From positions 1-7,900 of the forward strand of contig JAEZPL010000199.1 of the NCBI GenBank assembly GCA_023413605.1: DNA of 7,900 nt. Reading direction: 5' to 3'. Both the position numbers and the translations under genes were made by a program. Positions 7,209 through 7,900 of this stretch are shown in pieces. The notes under the pieces were generated by a model that was given only the letters and a program-made list of their open reading frames with translations, was not told where the DNA came from and did no database searches. The stretch is from Pseudomonadota bacterium. Lineage in GTDB: Bacteria; Pseudomonadota; Alphaproteobacteria; Azospirillales; Azospirillaceae. Position 1 is the stretch's first letter; each line of letters begins with the position of its first letter.

Positions 7209-7230
7209 TGGAAACCTACGACCGTTTCCA
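7209..7230 (-). other. Second leader hairpin
   Basis: Perfect 7-bp inverted repeat TGGAAAC / GTTTCCA around an 8-nt loop (7216-7223). With the hairpin at 7182-7195 it makes a two-stem structure in the middle of the predicted ~185-nt leader. It matches no riboswitch class that I recognise. It could also be a protein operator in DNA form. Confidence 0.4.
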
Positions 7231-7341
7231 GGCCCCTGCAACAACAGATGGCTTCGGCAACGATCCCCACCAAGCGTCGGAGAAGGAGTGCGTCGGAATA
7301 TCCCCCGCACCTTCGACCGGGCCGGAGATGCCACAGGAAGA

Positions 7342-7372
7342 ACCCTGCGCCTTCCAGCCGCTGGAAGGTCAA
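7342..7372 (-). promoter_or_regulatory. CueR-like MerR-family promoter of the metal operon
   Basis: On the minus strand a -35 hexamer TTGACC (7372-7367) is followed by a 19-bp spacer and a weak -10, CAGGGT (7347-7342). The long spacer contains a perfect 9-bp inverted repeat, CCTTCCAGC / GCTGGAAGG (7350-7368, centre 7359). A 19-bp spacer with a CCTTCC...GGAAGG dyad overlapping the -35 is the layout of copA/cueO-type promoters that CueR activates in response to Cu+, Ag+ or Au+ by DNA distortion. Transcription would start near 7335 and run into the gene at 7151. A second TTGACC directly upstream (7378-7373) is too far from the -10 to serve. The MerR-family type is well supported; CueR itself is inferred, and no regulator gene lies in the window. 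Confidence 0.85.
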
Positions 7373-7497
7373 GGTCAAAGTCGAACACGTCTCCTGTCCG
7401 GTCACCGGCGCCGCCCTGCCGCAGGCGCAAGGCACCACCGCCCGGTGACGTTTCACCCATGGCGTCTCCATAACCGGACCGTGACACGGGCGCCGGG

Positions 7498-7528
7498 TTG
7501 ATGCCGATCAATTCCCGGACCTGTGATA
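7498..7528 (+). promoter_or_regulatory. Possible promoter and palindromic site for the divergent His-rich gene
   Basis: TTGATG (7498-7503) and TGTGAT (7522-7527), 18 bp apart, each match four of six positions of the sigma-70 consensus and lie upstream of the plus-strand gene. The -35 sits in a perfect inverted repeat, TTGAT-GCCG-ATCAA (7498-7511), that could be a small operator. It is unlike the CueR-type dyad at 7350-7368. Weak evidence based on motif matching alone. Confidence 0.3.
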
Positions 7529-7575
7529 GGGGCTACGCTTGGCGTGGCCTGGGAGGTCCCGGGTCGTTGGTGACG

Positions 7576-7812
7576 ATGGCAGACATGACGCGGTTGGGCC
7601 ACATCTTCGCCGTTCTCGCGTTTGCCTTCGCGCTCCTGGTGGGCGCGGCGGGCGGAGCCATGGCGCATGTGGAGGCCCATGGCGGGCCGATCGACCACCG
7701 TTCCCATCACACGCCGTCGCCTTCGGCCCCGTCCCACGGCGACTCCCACAAGGCCGCCCTCGTGGTCGTGGCACTGAACCGCTCCGGGTTTGTCGGAGGC
7801 CATTCGGCTTGA
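7576..7812 (+). pseudogene. Small secreted His-rich protein gene, 3' end replaced by insertion sequence
   Basis: As it stands the frame encodes 78 residues. A signal peptide covers 1-30 (MADMTRLGHI, hydrophobic FAVLAFAFALLVGAAGG, cut after AMA). A His-rich mature part follows: HVEAH (31-35), DHRSHH (40-45), HGDSHKAALVVVA to residue 66. From codon 67 the sequence is insertion-sequence DNA, whose terminal repeat starts at 7775, so the last dozen residues and the TGA at 7810-7812 are not native. The original protein was probably longer and may have carried further metal ligands. GGAGGT at 7552-7557 lies 18 nt from ATG 7576 but 9 and 12 nt from in-frame TTG 7567 and GTG 7570, so the true start may be one of those. 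It is divergent from the metal operon, shares the promoter region, and resembles the operon's first gene in being small, exported and His-rich. I cannot name its family. Confidence 0.65.
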
Positions 7813-7900
7813 GTCACGCCGCCATGGCGACGTCCTCGGTTTGAGCATAGTAGCGCGCCTCGGCCTCGGCGGGAGGTATATTGCCGATGGGTTCGAGCAG
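7775..7900 (-). mobile_element. End of an IS3-family insertion sequence (partial, runs off the right edge)
   Basis: The element edge is placed at 7775, where the His-rich gene sequence gives way to TGAACCGCTCCGGGTTTGTC, a GC-rich terminus opening with the TG dinucleotide typical of IS3-family inverted repeats. It lies 39 nt beyond the stop of the transposase, a normal distance for the right end of these elements. The transposase points leftward, so this is its 3' end. The other end and the target duplication lie outside the window, so the exact boundary is inferred. Confidence 0.75.
7814..7900 (-). CDS. IS3-family transposase, C-terminal 28 residues
   Basis: On the minus strand the frame is open from the window edge to TGA at 7814-7816. 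The tail contains LLEPIGNIPPAEAEARYYAQ followed by TEDVAMAA. The EPIGNIPPAEAE..YY ending is characteristic, from knowledge of the family, of the OrfB DDE integrase of many proteobacterial IS3 elements. The catalytic core lies outside the window. Nothing in the visible part suggests decay. Confidence 0.82.
   Translation of the reverse strand: MLEPIGNIPPAEAEARYYAQTEDVAMAA

Larger units (their letters stand above)
7152..7497. other. Divergent intergenic and leader region (346 nt) without a gene
   Basis: Non-coding space between the minus-strand operon and the plus-strand His-rich gene. From the operon side it holds the ribosome binding site, two hairpins (7182-7195 and 7209-7230), a stretch with no clear signal, and the CueR-like promoter at 7342-7372. 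The part from 7385 to 7497 shows nothing convincing. Open frames cross the region on both strands, but they run through the promoter, lack a plausible start and have no recognisable protein character. Confidence 0.6.

Noticed and set aside
7152..7260. Cobalamin or other known riboswitch in the leader
   Set aside because: A GGGCACTGG-like stretch on the minus strand recalls part of the B12 element, but the B12 box and the surrounding helices are absent.
7124..7501. Open frames on both strands across the divergent intergenic region
   Set aside because: They run through the CueR-like promoter, have no credible start or ribosome binding site, and encode no recognisable protein.

Overview
High-GC (roughly two thirds G+C) proteobacterial DNA. 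Protein style and gene content suggest an alphaproteobacterium, perhaps an Azospirillum-like member of the Rhodospirillales, but no marker gene fixes the taxon. Nearly the whole window is one minus-strand heavy-metal resistance operon, and its last visible gene runs off the left edge.

Reading in the direction of transcription (right to left): a MerR-type, CueR-like promoter (7342-7372) with a perfect 9-bp inverted repeat in a 19-bp spacer; a leader of about 185 nt with two hairpins; a small secreted His/Cys protein (7151-6762); a Met-rich periplasmic Spy/CpxP-like LTXXQ protein (6604-5816); a His-rich DUF2933 membrane protein (5805-5533); an isoprenylcysteine-methyltransferase-like membrane protein (5536-4859); a TolC-type outer-membrane channel (4842-3652); an unusually long periplasmic adaptor (3655-1925); and the first 637 residues of a CusA/CzcA-type RND pump (1911 to beyond 1). 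The genes are packed tightly: ATGA overlaps at 5533-5536 and 3652-3655, and gaps of 10, 16 and 13 nt elsewhere. The only larger gap is 157 nt, after the first gene. The last three genes form a complete tripartite exporter. The upstream genes look like periplasmic and membrane metal-handling accessories.

To the right of the promoter, a small divergent plus-strand gene for a secreted His-rich protein (from about 7576) is broken at 7774/7775 by the end of an insertion sequence. The element runs off the right edge; the last 28 residues of its IS3-type transposase and the start of its terminal repeat (TGAACCGC...) are visible.

The main points of interest are: a copper-type promoter that appears to control a pump lacking recognisable CusA copper motifs in the visible part; an adaptor with an extra N-terminal domain, two membrane segments and two His clusters; the conserved-looking DUF2933/methyltransferase pair inside an efflux operon; and the IS-disrupted divergent gene. 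No metal-responsive regulator gene is present in the window.
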